Assembly: GCA_002449585.1 (NCBI GenBank)
Contig: DJXD01000131.1
Span: forward strand, 1 to 34,486
DNA length: 34,486 nucleotides
Source: Ruminococcus sp. UBA7013
Lineage (GTDB): Bacteria; Bacillota; Clostridia; Oscillospirales; Ruminococcaceae
Direction of reading: 5' to 3'
Below the pieces are notes generated by a model. The model ran no database searches and was not told the origin of the DNA. It saw nothing but the letters and a program-made list of their open reading frames with translations. Below are positions 24,318 through 33,184 of this stretch, one piece after another (within the stretch, counting starts at the first letter, position 1; each line of letters starts with the position of its first letter). A program made the position numbers and the translations under genes.

Positions 24318-25934
24318 TTATTTCTCAACCGTCACTTCGGTTTCCACACCGCCGCAGAATATGACTCTGATGTGTTCCTTGTCGGTCACATCAATTCTCT
24401 CTATCAGCTTCGGAATGGTAATGTCATCAAACTCTCTGAGCGGCAGCATATTGGAAAACAGTTCTCTTGCGGTCACTGCCTTTTTGATGGAAAACTGTAC
24501 ATTTTCTTTTTTGATTTGCAGTTTTTCTGCTTTTGCTTTCAGTTCCAGTTCCTGACCGTTCAGGTCTTTCAGTTCCGTTTTAAACTGCTCAAAAGCCTCG
24601 CCGGTGATAACTGTCAGAATATCGTCACGCCGTGTGCTGATACGCTCCAACTCTGTGCTGATGTCCATAAGCTGCGTGTCGATTTCTGTAATTTCAGTTC
24701 TGAATTGATTCATTGCTTCCAGGATTGCTACTTCCACTTTTTCCGGATTTTCAATCATGTCGTTGACAATGGCAACTACGGCATTCTGCAGCTTATCTTC
24801 ATGCAGCGATGCACCCTTGGAACAGATTCTGCTGCCGTGGTCGATGCGCCTTCCGCATCTCCACACCCCTACGCTTTTTTCTCCGATTTTCCAGATGGTG
24901 CGCTTATAATTTCCTTCGCAGTAAGGGCAGGTCAGCAAATCAGAAAAGCAGTATCGCTTTGCGTATTTTTTACCGCTGTGCCGTCCTTTTATTTCGGCAC
25001 TTCTTCTCGCAAATTCCAGATGCACCCTGTCCCATGTGTCTCTGTCAATAATCGCATCATGGCAGTCACGCAGATAATATTTTGTTCTTTCACCGCTGTT
25101 TTTTCTGCGCTCATGTGTCAGGCAGTCCACGGTGTAGGATTTTTGCAAAATCGCATCTCCGACATATTTTTCATTGGTCAGAATTCTCTGTACATTCGTT
25201 CTTGTCCATGCAGTTTCACCGTTTCTGCGCATAATTTTCTTTTCGGTCAAAATTGTTGCAATCTCTCCCATGCTGTGACCATCGGCAAACATTCTGAAAA
25301 TCCATCTGACGTGTTCCGCTTCGCTTTCCACAATTTCCGGTTTCCCGTCTGCTCCCATACGGTAGCCGAGTGTCTGGTCAAGTTTATATCTGACCTTGCC
25401 TTCCTGAAAGGCTTTCTCAATGCCCCATGTGACATTTTTGCTGATGGATTCTGATTCCGCCTGTGCAAAAGAAGCATAAAGGCTGATTGTAAATTCCGAG
25501 CTTGCATTCAGCGTCTCAATATTCTCTTTTTCAAATCTGACATTGATTCCCAGTGCTTTCAGCTCACGCACATAGTCCAGACAATCAACGGTATTCCGTG
25601 CGAATCTCGATATGCTCTTACAGAGGATAAGGTCTATCTTTTTTCGGCGGCACAGCTTTATCATTTTGTTGAATTCGGTTCTTTTGGCTGTTCCCGTTCC
25701 GCTGATGCCCTCGTCTGCGAATATGCCGACAAGCTCCCATTCGGGATTTGACGAAATGTAGTCGGTGTAGTATTTCACCTGTGTTGCGTAGGAATTCTGC
25801 TGATTTTCTTCCTCGGTAGATACACGGCAGTAGGCTGCCACACGGGTAACTGCTGTGCCGAATTCCGCAGCAAGAGCCGGATTGGTTCTTGCAGGAATCA
25901 GCGTGACAGCAGGTGCGGTAGTGATTGTGTTCAT
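24318..25934 (-). CDS. large serine recombinase (site-specific integrase)
   Basis: A 538-residue large serine recombinase, the enzyme class that integrates and excises clostridial conjugative and mobilisable elements. The N-terminal resolvase domain has the nucleophile in AAYCRVSTEEENQQ (Ser39 from this start), followed by FADEGISGTG and CKSISRFARNTVDCL with the expected arginines. The recombinase domain follows (TLGYRMGADGKPEIV, then EHVRWIFRMFADG), then a zinc ribbon (CPYCEGNY ... WRCGRR ... CSKG), a long coiled coil, and a C-terminal beta segment. The start is ATG 25934, 8 bases after AAAGGAGG; ATG 25940 would be too close to it. It begins 14 bases after the preceding gene's stop, which the ribosome binding site nearly touches, so the two are translationally coupled. 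Full length and probably active. Confidence 0.92.
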   Translation of the reverse strand: MNTITTAPAVTLIPARTNPALAAEFGTAVTRVAAYCRVSTEEENQQNSYATQVKYYTDYISSNPEWELVGIFADEGISGTGTAKRTEFNKMIKLCRRKKIDLILCKSISRFARNTVDCLDYVRELKALGINVRFEKENIETLNASSEFTISLYASFAQAESESISKNVTWGIEKAFQEGKVRYKLDQTLGYRMGADGKPEIVESEAEHVRWIFRMFADGHSMGEIATILTEKKIMRRNGETAWTRTNVQRILTNEKYVGDAILQKSYTVDCLTHERRKNSGERTKYYLRDCHDAIIDRDTWDRVHLEFARRSAEIKGRHSGKKYAKRYCFSDLLTCPYCEGNYKRTIWKIGEKSVGVWRCGRRIDHGSRICSKGASLHEDKLQNAVVAIVNDMIENPEKVEVAILEAMNQFRTEITEIDTQLMDISTELERISTRRDDILTVITGEAFEQFKTELKDLNGQELELKAKAEKLQIKKENVQFSIKKAVTARELFSNMLPLREFDDITIPKLIERIDVTDKEHIRVIFCGGVETEVTVEK

Positions 25935-25948
25935 AAGCATTTCCTCCT

Positions 25949-26470
25949 TTATGAGATGCAGTCATATTTTGTGCTTGCCAAATCCAGAATCATATTTCTG
26001 ATTTTTTCGATGTCTGCGTTTTCACTTCTCAGTTCCGTTTTCAGTGCTTTTTCCTTGTCGAAAACTTCCTTATTTGGAATGCAAACCGTAGAAAATGTCT
26101 GCACTTTTTTCGGTACAGCATCCTCTGCTGTTCTTTCGGCAACAGGTCGGGGCGACTGTTTTTCCATCCACGGTTTTCCACGCAGTTTCTGCACAGCTGT
26201 GAACACTTCCATATCCACAATTGCTTCATAGCCGTCCGCACCAGTATAACGCTCATCGTACAAAATACTGCTGATTTTAAAGCTTGCTTTTTTCACATCA
26301 TCGGAAAAATAATCCGTCTGATTTTCATACAGTTCTCTCGCCATTTCCCAGTTGCTGTGTCCTTCAGTCCTGCCCCTGAAAATTGACCTGATAATTTCTG
26401 CTTCCGGTTCGCAGACGGTAATTTTTCCTTTCTCCATCCGGTAGCCGTATGGGAATTTTCGCTTTGCCAT
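25949..26470 (-). CDS. recombinase-domain protein lacking the resolvase catalytic domain (173 aa)
   Basis: A 173-residue protein that starts MAKRKFPYGYRMEKGKITV, directly at the point where the recombinase domain of a large serine recombinase would begin, followed by EPEAEIIRSIFRGRTEGHS. There is no catalytic resolvase domain and no zinc ribbon, so it cannot cut DNA by the usual mechanism. A GAGGAG site 9 bases upstream and an intact frame argue for a real gene rather than debris. Such small partners next to full recombinases are known in clostridial elements and may act as directionality or accessory factors; that role is inference. It may equally be the surviving C-terminal half of a second recombinase. 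Confidence 0.7.
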   Translation of the reverse strand: MAKRKFPYGYRMEKGKITVCEPEAEIIRSIFRGRTEGHSNWEMARELYENQTDYFSDDVKKASFKISSILYDERYTGADGYEAIVDMEVFTAVQKLRGKPWMEKQSPRPVAERTAEDAVPKKVQTFSTVCIPNKEVFDKEKALKTELRSENADIEKIRNMILDLASTKYDCIS

Positions 26471-26472
26471 AA

Positions 26473-26580
26473 TTACAGCTCCTCTCTGAAATAAAGTCCG
26501 CCAATCATTACAAGCTGGAGATTTTTTTCAGGACAAAATGATGAAACAACTGATGCCACATGGGTAAAAGTCTCTATCAC
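26473..26580 (-). pseudogene. remnant or micro-ORF upstream of the recombinase pair
   Basis: A 35-codon frame reading IETFTHVASVVSSFC and ending LQLVMIGGLYFREEL, whose stop is only 2 bases before the ATG of the next gene. Tight coupling suggests the 3' end of a once longer first gene of the recombinase operon. An in-frame TAA at 26584-26586 cuts it, and the giant gene of the opposite strand starts right there, so this looks like the edge of the recombinase module. No family is recognised. Confidence 0.35.
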
Positions 26581-26603
26581 AAGTTAAAGGGGTGTTAGTG
26601 ATT

Positions 26604-27944
26604 ATGAAATATGAGAGAAATAAAAGCATAAAGCATCGTGTGATTAGTATGTTGCTTGCAATGCTTATGACGATAGAAAATGCACCAATTCAAAAATTAT
26701 TTGTTGAGGAGAATACAGATACCTCTACTGCTGTTATTCAGTCAATGATTGCCTCAGCGGAAGATTCTGAAGAGGATGACCCGGATTATAAACATGATGC
26801 TAATAATAAAATTAAAATACAGTTAAGTGAATTAGTTGCTTATTCTGAACATTGTCAGAGGTATCCTGTCTATCATCAGAATGATAAAATTATTATTCAG
26901 GGTACAACGGGAGATACCACTTATTTTGAAGCAGGATTTCAAGGAATTGGAACAGAATTGCATCCATTTGCAGGTTCAATTGAATATGAGAATAATATTT
27001 CTGCAACGCTTAACCTTGATGCACCGTTATTCAATCATGTGTATGATACTGTGACAATCAATGGTGGGAATACATTTAGCATTTCCAGATATTATGATAC
27101 AAACCGTGGTGATATTTCTAAAACTACTCCACTTCTTGCTTCCAATATTTATGTTACACCAGAAAAACCAGCTAATGCCCAGACTATAGAGTGGCATATC
27201 AATATCACAAAGCCTACTTGGGATGATGATACTAATATTGACCCAATGCTTAATCAGTTTAGCGGTGTAATTGGCACAATGGAAACAAATGCAGTCATTG
27301 ATTTGACGGTTGATATGAATCAGGTAAATGAAACCGTTATTACTGATTCAGCGACAAAAGTGATTCATGATACAGACCCTGTTCCAATAAAGGGGATACA
27401 AAATCTTGGATTTGCGTGTGGCACAATCAAGTCAGGTGCAAAACTGATTTTCACATTAACTTCCGACGAAAATCAGAGACAAGTTTCCGAAATTTCGACA
27501 GTTTCTGGAGCTGTTGGCGGTTTGGTTGGCAAAATGGAAAATGCTACAGTTTTCGATTATCATGGAACAAATCCTCAATCATCAAATGCAGAAATTAAAA
27601 CAAATGATGGATATGCTGGCGGTATTGTTGGTGAAAATCTTGGTGGAATTGTAAAATTAAACCAAAGTCCTTTGACTGTAAATAATGTTACTCCTGAAAA
27701 TGCAGGTTCTCTGGAGGAAAATCCTGTAGAAGGCAATGATGAAAATACTGAAAATGTAGATTCTCCGGAAGAATCTCCTGTAGAGGGCAATGATGAAAAT
27801 ACTGAAAATGTAGATTCTCTGGAAGAATCTCCTGTAGAGGGCAATGATGAAAATACTGAAAATGTAGATTCTCCGGAAGAATCCCCTGTAAAAGGCAATG
27901 ATGAAAATACTGAAAATGTAGATTCTCCGGAAGATCTCCTGTAG
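26604..27944 (+). CDS. second giant GG-x-x-G surface protein, segment 1 of 3 (export leader and minisatellite start)
   Basis: The N-terminal part of a paralog of the leftward giant protein. The leader MKYERNKSIKHRVISMLLAM is basic then hydrophobic, like MKKYNKGIHKVTRRIVSILT of the first copy. ATG 26604 follows AAAGGGGTG with about 9 bases spacing; the in-frame GTG at 26592 overlaps that site. Rungs present are GVIGTM, GGLVGKM and GGIVGEN. From about 27714 the sequence becomes acidic 18-residue repeats. The frame ends at TAG 27942-27944 because unit 5 of the 54-bp repeat has lost one base (GAAGATCT where the others have GAAGAATCT, 27930-27937). Restoring that base joins it to segment 2. No promoter was recognised upstream, where the recombinase module abuts. 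Confidence 0.7.
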   Translation: MKYERNKSIKHRVISMLLAMLMTIENAPIQKLFVEENTDTSTAVIQSMIASAEDSEEDDPDYKHDANNKIKIQLSELVAYSEHCQRYPVYHQNDKIIIQGTTGDTTYFEAGFQGIGTELHPFAGSIEYENNISATLNLDAPLFNHVYDTVTINGGNTFSISRYYDTNRGDISKTTPLLASNIYVTPEKPANAQTIEWHINITKPTWDDDTNIDPMLNQFSGVIGTMETNAVIDLTVDMNQVNETVITDSATKVIHDTDPVPIKGIQNLGFACGTIKSGAKLIFTLTSDENQRQVSEISTVSGAVGGLVGKMENATVFDYHGTNPQSSNAEIKTNDGYAGGIVGENLGGIVKLNQSPLTVNNVTPENAGSLEENPVEGNDENTENVDSPEESPVEGNDENTENVDSLEESPVEGNDENTENVDSPEESPVKGNDENTENVDSPEDLL

Positions 27945-28199
27945 AGGACAATGATGAAAATACTGAAAATGTAGATTCTCCGGAAGAATCCCCTGTAAAA
28001 GGCAATGATGAAAATACTGAAAATGTAGATTCTCCGGAAGAATCTCCTGTAGAGGACAATGATGAAAATACTGAAAATGTAGATTCTCCGGAAGAAAACC
28101 CTATAGAAGGCGATAATGAAAATCCTGAAAGTGCAGGTTCTCCGGAAGAAAATCCTGTAGATGGCAATGATGAAAATCTTGAAAATGCAGGTTCTTCAG
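27714..28199 (+). repeat. 54-bp coding minisatellite, nine units
   Basis: Units are marked by GGCAATGATGAAAAT-like cores at 27732, 27786, 27840, 27894, 27947, 28001, 28055, 28109 and 28163; spacing is 54 except 53 between the fourth and fifth. Each encodes 18 residues of the kind PVEGNDENTENVDSPEES. Units 4-5 and 6-7 are a 108-bp duplication, identical apart from the lost base. The first copy of the giant gene has no such array at the matching place, a loop between two GG-x-x-G rungs. Confidence 0.9.
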
Positions 28200-28318
28200 A
28201 TGAAACCTCAGAAGAATCTGAAAGCACTGAAACACAAAGTCCCTACCCTATCAAACAATATATTTCTGGTACAGATGGAGCTGGTGGAGTATATGGGTAT
28301 TATGTACCTTCAGAAAAT

Positions 28319-31300
28319 TTGACCGTTTCTTCTGATTTGTATGATATCAGTTGTCAGGTGAATGGCAGTGGCTGTGTGGGTGGTTTGTATGGGAAATTGG
28401 AAACTAGAGATCCTATAGAAATTACAGATGGAACATCAACAATTATTTCCAGCCATGCAAGTGGTGAAGCGGATTGTTATGGTGGCTTGATTGGCAGATT
28501 TGTGACTGATGCACTTGAAAATACATTATCTGTTGGAGCTGTTTCAGTGCAAACAAGCAGGAGCGGTAAAGCAGAATATTATGGTGGTGGTGTTGGGATT
28601 ATTGATGAATCTGTTCCGACATATGCAAATTTCGACGGATTCACAGTAACCAAAGCAAGTAATACAAATGCCCTTACTTTCGGTGGTGCGGTTGCAAGTG
28701 CAAACAATGCCTTTGTGGATGTCAATAATCTTACTGTGAAGACAGATGATGCTTACAAGGGCGGTGGTGTCGTTGGTACACTTGACCATGGTATTTTGCG
28801 GTTAAGTGGTAAAACTGACCTAACAGAGGCACTGGCTTCCGACCCTGCTTCTGGAGAAGAAACAGAGGTCGGGCAGATTGTAGGTTATCGGAATGATGCA
28901 CTGATTTTTGCAAAAACAGGCTGGGAATTATATCGAAGCACTACGGCTTCCACCGTGGATGATATTGGCGCATGGGGTGAAGTTCTGCGGTTAAGTGACG
29001 TTTTGACAGTCGATGAAGACAATCACAGCGTCACAATTCAAAAGCCAGCAACTTCTTATACATCTATTGGCAGTCAATCCGATTTTGTGAAAACTGCTCT
29101 TTGTTTTTCCATCAATGCAGACCATAATCCTTTTCTTAGTTTTGAAGGTACTACTTATACATGGGAAACTATCAAAAATCAAGATATTGCTTTAACTGCC
29201 GATATTAGTTTAATCGGCACCGGCATTACTGGACTGACAAGAGATAATATTGTCGGCGAGGAAGAAAAACACGTTTATTATGGAAATTTCAGCGGAGTGG
29301 AAGAAGTTACAAATGGGGAAACTGGTGAAGTTAAAACAGAGCCTAAAAACAGAAGCTTAACCCTTGCCATTGGTGAAAATTATCCGGCAGAAGGTACAAG
29401 TAACGGTACAATCTACCGTCATGTATATAATGGTTTGTTTGGTGTTACAAAGACAACTGCCGGAAAAACTGCAATCCAGAATGTTGACTTTGCAGGTGCA
29501 GTGAATGTCAATGCTCAAAAATCCCTCTATATTGGAGCTGCTGCTGCATTGGCAAGCACCAACTTTACAGCCAAGAATATCAATGTTTCCACAGCATTCA
29601 CTTGTAATGGTGATTCCAGTGCTACACTTGGCAGACTGCTGGGTGAAGCAGATTCCGCCGTAACAGCAATCAATGTTTCAAACAGCACATTTTCAGGCAA
29701 TGTGACTGGAAGGAATTCTGATGATAGTACTTGTTTGGGTGGTGTGATTGGCAAAGTCAGCGGAAAAACAGTGCAAAATTATACTACCATCAATTTAAGT
29801 GGCAAGATTGAAAATACTTCTGCAAAGAACAATCAGCGTCTTGGCGGATTGGTAGCAGTTGTTTCCAATGCTGGAAATGAAAAAATGGAGCTTGATACTG
29901 TTAAGGCAAATGGTCTTGAAGTTTCCGGACAATTGACAGCAACTAAAGATGGTAAAGGTATCGATTCTAAAATGGGCGGTTTGCTCGGATTTTCCTGGAT
30001 TAGTACAAATGTAGATTTCAAATCCGTAACAATCGGCGAAACAACAGGTTGTACTGTTACAATTGGCAATACTGCAAACTATGGCAATGGTGCAGGGCTG
30101 GTATATCAGGGAACCGGAAAATGGACAGTCACTGACCTTGGTGTCAATTCTATTACAGTGAATAGCAATGCACTTGTTTCATTTGGAATGATTGTGAATA
30201 CTGGATGGAGCGGACTAAACGGAACTGCTAACTATTCCGGCGGTTCAGCAATTTATTTACTGCTCCCGACAACAGGATGTTATGCAGTCAATACTGCCAA
30301 TTTCGGAGAAAGTTTCTCCTCACCTGTTTATGATGAATTAGTTGCCTATAGTGCATACTATCGCACAGAAGGTAATACTCGTTATAATTATGTGAAAGAT
30401 AGTACAACTGATGATTTATATGTTCTGCGTAATGGTCAAGGGGTTGTATCCATTCATACAGGTGTGTCAGAAGGTCTGAAAATGGATAATAACAACTCAA
30501 GCCAAAGTTATAAGGCACAGACTTCAAAGGGAAATGTTGCTAATCCCAATACAAGATATTACTACAACTTGAATGCTGTCACTGTTTCCAAAGCAGATTA
30601 TGAAGCAAATTCTCAAGCAACTTACTCACCGCAACAAAAGCTGATGAGCTGGGGATTGCATCAATATGCCCATAAAAGCATTGAGGATAATTTTGCAAGC
30701 GTACCATTTGATAATCTTGATTATAATATGACTGGTTACAGCTGGTATCCTGTTGATGTGGAAGGTACTGTTAATGTGATGGGGATTTTCACTTTCGCAA
30801 ATGAAGAATTTGAAGGCAGTGAAAAAATAAATTATGGCATCACACCTGAAATATCACCACTTCCGTTTTATCGTACTTCGTTAGATACTCCTGCAAAGAC
30901 ACAGCATTATCTGCTTCATGCTGGAATTTTCCGCAATGTTTCAGGAACAGTGAATATTGCTTCTTCAAGTGTTGCATTGACATTAAAAGGAAATGTCAGC
31001 AATGCAAATAGCGGTTCTGGTGCGCTCATCTGCGGAACGGTCAGAGGAAATTCTGCCAATAGTCATGCGTATGTCAATACTAATGGCAATATTGAGCTTG
31101 CTGGCATCCGAATTAACGGATTTACAAGCAGTACTGCTTATGCCCCTCTGCTTATCAATAAGGCAGATAGCTATACAGAGATGATGATTTCCAATGTATC
31201 TGTTGTTCTTGTCAAAGATGAAAGTAATAATGATGTATCTCCTTATTCAAATGGTGCTACAGTTGCAAGCAGTTTGATTGGAGATTTCGGTAATTCCACT

Positions 31301-33184
31301 GCTGATACTGTCAAAATTACTTTCAGCAATATGAAATTGGATGCAAGAGATACTGCTGATATCAGCGAAACAGGACTAAATACTATTTATCATACAACAA
31401 AATCTATTTTCACAAAGGCAACATTGCTGAATCAATTCTCCTATCGTTCAGGTGGTACAGGTATCTACAACTACGAATATGATAAAGATTGGAATACCAG
31501 TGGGACACATATAGGCGAGGTCACTTATGGTCTGGAATTGTGGGACGGCTCGGATAAAAATATCACCACTGGAAGAAATCAGTATTTCGGGCAGGAGCAT
31601 AAATATTTGGGAAGTGAATACTATACAAGCCCAAAAGAAAAAGAAGTAGTAGGAAAATACAATTTTAACGGCTATCTTCCCTATGTTTCTGTAAAATATA
31701 GTGAAGCTGATAAAACCTATCAGCTTTCTGTCAACCACAGTTCTGCAACATTAACAGGATGCGGAACTTATAACGACCCTTATTATATCTCCAATGAAGA
31801 TGCAGAAAAAGCTGGAAATCAGCTGAAAACCATTGAACAAATTTTGAATAATAATAATCTTTCCAGTCAAGAAATTAATATTCCACTTGGTGCAAATGGA
31901 GCTAATTTATCTGCAACATGGCATGATGAAACTTATAAGCATGCAAAATTTCAATATAAATCGGGCGGTACTGAAAACGGAATCACTTATGAGGCAGGTT
32001 TTTACTTAAATAACACTTATGCCAAAAACTCAGATGGCAAAAAAGATAAATATTTGTCAGTTCCCGAAGTACGTACCTATCTTGCTGGTGCATATTATCA
32101 ACTTGGATCTGATATTAAAATCAATAATAATGTTGATGACAGTATTACTTTTGGTGGGCTTGGAAATACAAATATAGCAAATGATAGTTTTGCTGTCTTC
32201 CGTGGGGTGATTGATTGTGCAGGTTATACCATCACCAATGAATCAGGAAATCCTCTCATTGCCTCCAGTAATGGCAGTGTGGTAAAAGACGGACATATCA
32301 TCACAAGTGGAAGTATCAGCCGTACAGGAACACAAAACGCCTTTGCTGTTGGTACAAACAATCCAAATCAGACTTATGGCGCAGTCATCGGGAAAATTTT
32401 GGGCGGTGACACCATCATTGACGGCGTAACTGTGGAATTTAAGTCAACTGCTACCATCACATTGAGTGGAAACTATGCCCAACTTGTTCCGGTTGGTGGC
32501 TATGTTGGTGTTGTGGTGAACGGCGGTCTGATTTTCCGTGGCATGGACGATAAGGAAACTGATGATATTGCAGGACTTCCGACAGGTGTTGTTTCCGTGA
32601 ATGTACCAAACGGCGACCCTGTAAATGAAGATAACAAACGCTGGCTCTATGTCAATCCCATTATCGGGCGTGTTATCAATGGCTATGCAGTCACAGAATC
32701 TGATGCATACCGCCCCTATGAGGACGGCACACGAACCTATAAAGGCGGTACAACGGATGAAATTCGCTACTGGGATGAGACAGATCAGAAAGAGGTCACA
32801 ACTGCTCCTGAAAATCTCCGAGGTGTAACTATGCAAAATGGTAATAAGCATTATTCTATTGGGGATATCTCCTCAAGTGAAGGACAATTGAAAGCAACAT
32901 CTGCCAGTGTAATATCTGTGCCAAATGGTCAGGCATTCTTTATTATGTCTCTACTTGTGAACAGTGGGGAAAGTGCAAGAAATCTTGGATTTAATCAAGT
33001 ATATCAAGTGAATCGCTATGCCACATATGATAATATAGGAACAAGCGAAACGGATTCTACAAAATGTACAGTTATAATAGCTATGCAAAAAATGATAAGC
33101 TCAAATCTGACAATAAAGCTAACAATGCAAAAGGTTACTTGTTTAATTTGTATTATGATAGTAAGTATAATAATAATATTGTAA
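28319..33184 (+). CDS. second giant GG-x-x-G surface protein, segment 2 of 3 (middle)
   Basis: TTG 28319 is not a real start: the frame is open from 27914 through the rest of the minisatellite. Up to about 33060 it aligns with the first copy in the same order: GGLYGKL, GGLIGRF, GGGVVGTL with HGILRLSG, IGAWGEVLR, IYRHVYNGLFGV, RYYYNLNA, MTGYSWYPVDV, HYLLHAGIF, CGTYNDPYYI, FRGVIDCAG, PVGGYVGVVVNGGLIF and YVNPIIGRVINGYAV. This supports one continuous repetitive beta-helix protein. The last 40 residues are out-of-frame translation after a second one-base loss near 33055-33066 (ACAAAATG; one more A gives STKMYSYNSY). The region corresponding to the frame breaks of the first copy is intact here. 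Confidence 0.75.
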   Translation: MTVSSDLYDISCQVNGSGCVGGLYGKLETRDPIEITDGTSTIISSHASGEADCYGGLIGRFVTDALENTLSVGAVSVQTSRSGKAEYYGGGVGIIDESVPTYANFDGFTVTKASNTNALTFGGAVASANNAFVDVNNLTVKTDDAYKGGGVVGTLDHGILRLSGKTDLTEALASDPASGEETEVGQIVGYRNDALIFAKTGWELYRSTTASTVDDIGAWGEVLRLSDVLTVDEDNHSVTIQKPATSYTSIGSQSDFVKTALCFSINADHNPFLSFEGTTYTWETIKNQDIALTADISLIGTGITGLTRDNIVGEEEKHVYYGNFSGVEEVTNGETGEVKTEPKNRSLTLAIGENYPAEGTSNGTIYRHVYNGLFGVTKTTAGKTAIQNVDFAGAVNVNAQKSLYIGAAAALASTNFTAKNINVSTAFTCNGDSSATLGRLLGEADSAVTAINVSNSTFSGNVTGRNSDDSTCLGGVIGKVSGKTVQNYTTINLSGKIENTSAKNNQRLGGLVAVVSNAGNEKMELDTVKANGLEVSGQLTATKDGKGIDSKMGGLLGFSWISTNVDFKSVTIGETTGCTVTIGNTANYGNGAGLVYQGTGKWTVTDLGVNSITVNSNALVSFGMIVNTGWSGLNGTANYSGGSAIYLLLPTTGCYAVNTANFGESFSSPVYDELVAYSAYYRTEGNTRYNYVKDSTTDDLYVLRNGQGVVSIHTGVSEGLKMDNNNSSQSYKAQTSKGNVANPNTRYYYNLNAVTVSKADYEANSQATYSPQQKLMSWGLHQYAHKSIEDNFASVPFDNLDYNMTGYSWYPVDVEGTVNVMGIFTFANEEFEGSEKINYGITPEISPLPFYRTSLDTPAKTQHYLLHAGIFRNVSGTVNIASSSVALTLKGNVSNANSGSGALICGTVRGNSANSHAYVNTNGNIELAGIRINGFTSSTAYAPLLINKADSYTEMMISNVSVVLVKDESNNDVSPYSNGATVASSLIGDFGNSTADTVKITFSNMKLDARDTADISETGLNTIYHTTKSIFTKATLLNQFSYRSGGTGIYNYEYDKDWNTSGTHIGEVTYGLELWDGSDKNITTGRNQYFGQEHKYLGSEYYTSPKEKEVVGKYNFNGYLPYVSVKYSEADKTYQLSVNHSSATLTGCGTYNDPYYISNEDAEKAGNQLKTIEQILNNNNLSSQEINIPLGANGANLSATWHDETYKHAKFQYKSGGTENGITYEAGFYLNNTYAKNSDGKKDKYLSVPEVRTYLAGAYYQLGSDIKINNNVDDSITFGGLGNTNIANDSFAVFRGVIDCAGYTITNESGNPLIASSNGSVVKDGHIITSGSISRTGTQNAFAVGTNNPNQTYGAVIGKILGGDTIIDGVTVEFKSTATITLSGNYAQLVPVGGYVGVVVNGGLIFRGMDDKETDDIAGLPTGVVSVNVPNGDPVNEDNKRWLYVNPIIGRVINGYAVTESDAYRPYEDGTRTYKGGTTDEIRYWDETDQKEVTTAPENLRGVTMQNGNKHYSIGDISSSEGQLKATSASVISVPNGQAFFIMSLLVNSGESARNLGFNQVYQVNRYATYDNIGTSETDSTKCTVIIAMQKMISSNLTIKLTMQKVTCLICIMIVSIIIIL

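Noticed and set aside
24372..25454. 360-codon open frame on the + strand
   Set aside because: It is antisense to the serine recombinase, whose domains and ribosome binding site are clear; the product is Phe/Cys-rich and has no family features.
27688..28227. 179-codon and 107-codon repetitive frames on the - strand
   Set aside because: They arise from the reverse strand of the 54-bp coding minisatellite; both lack ribosome binding sites.
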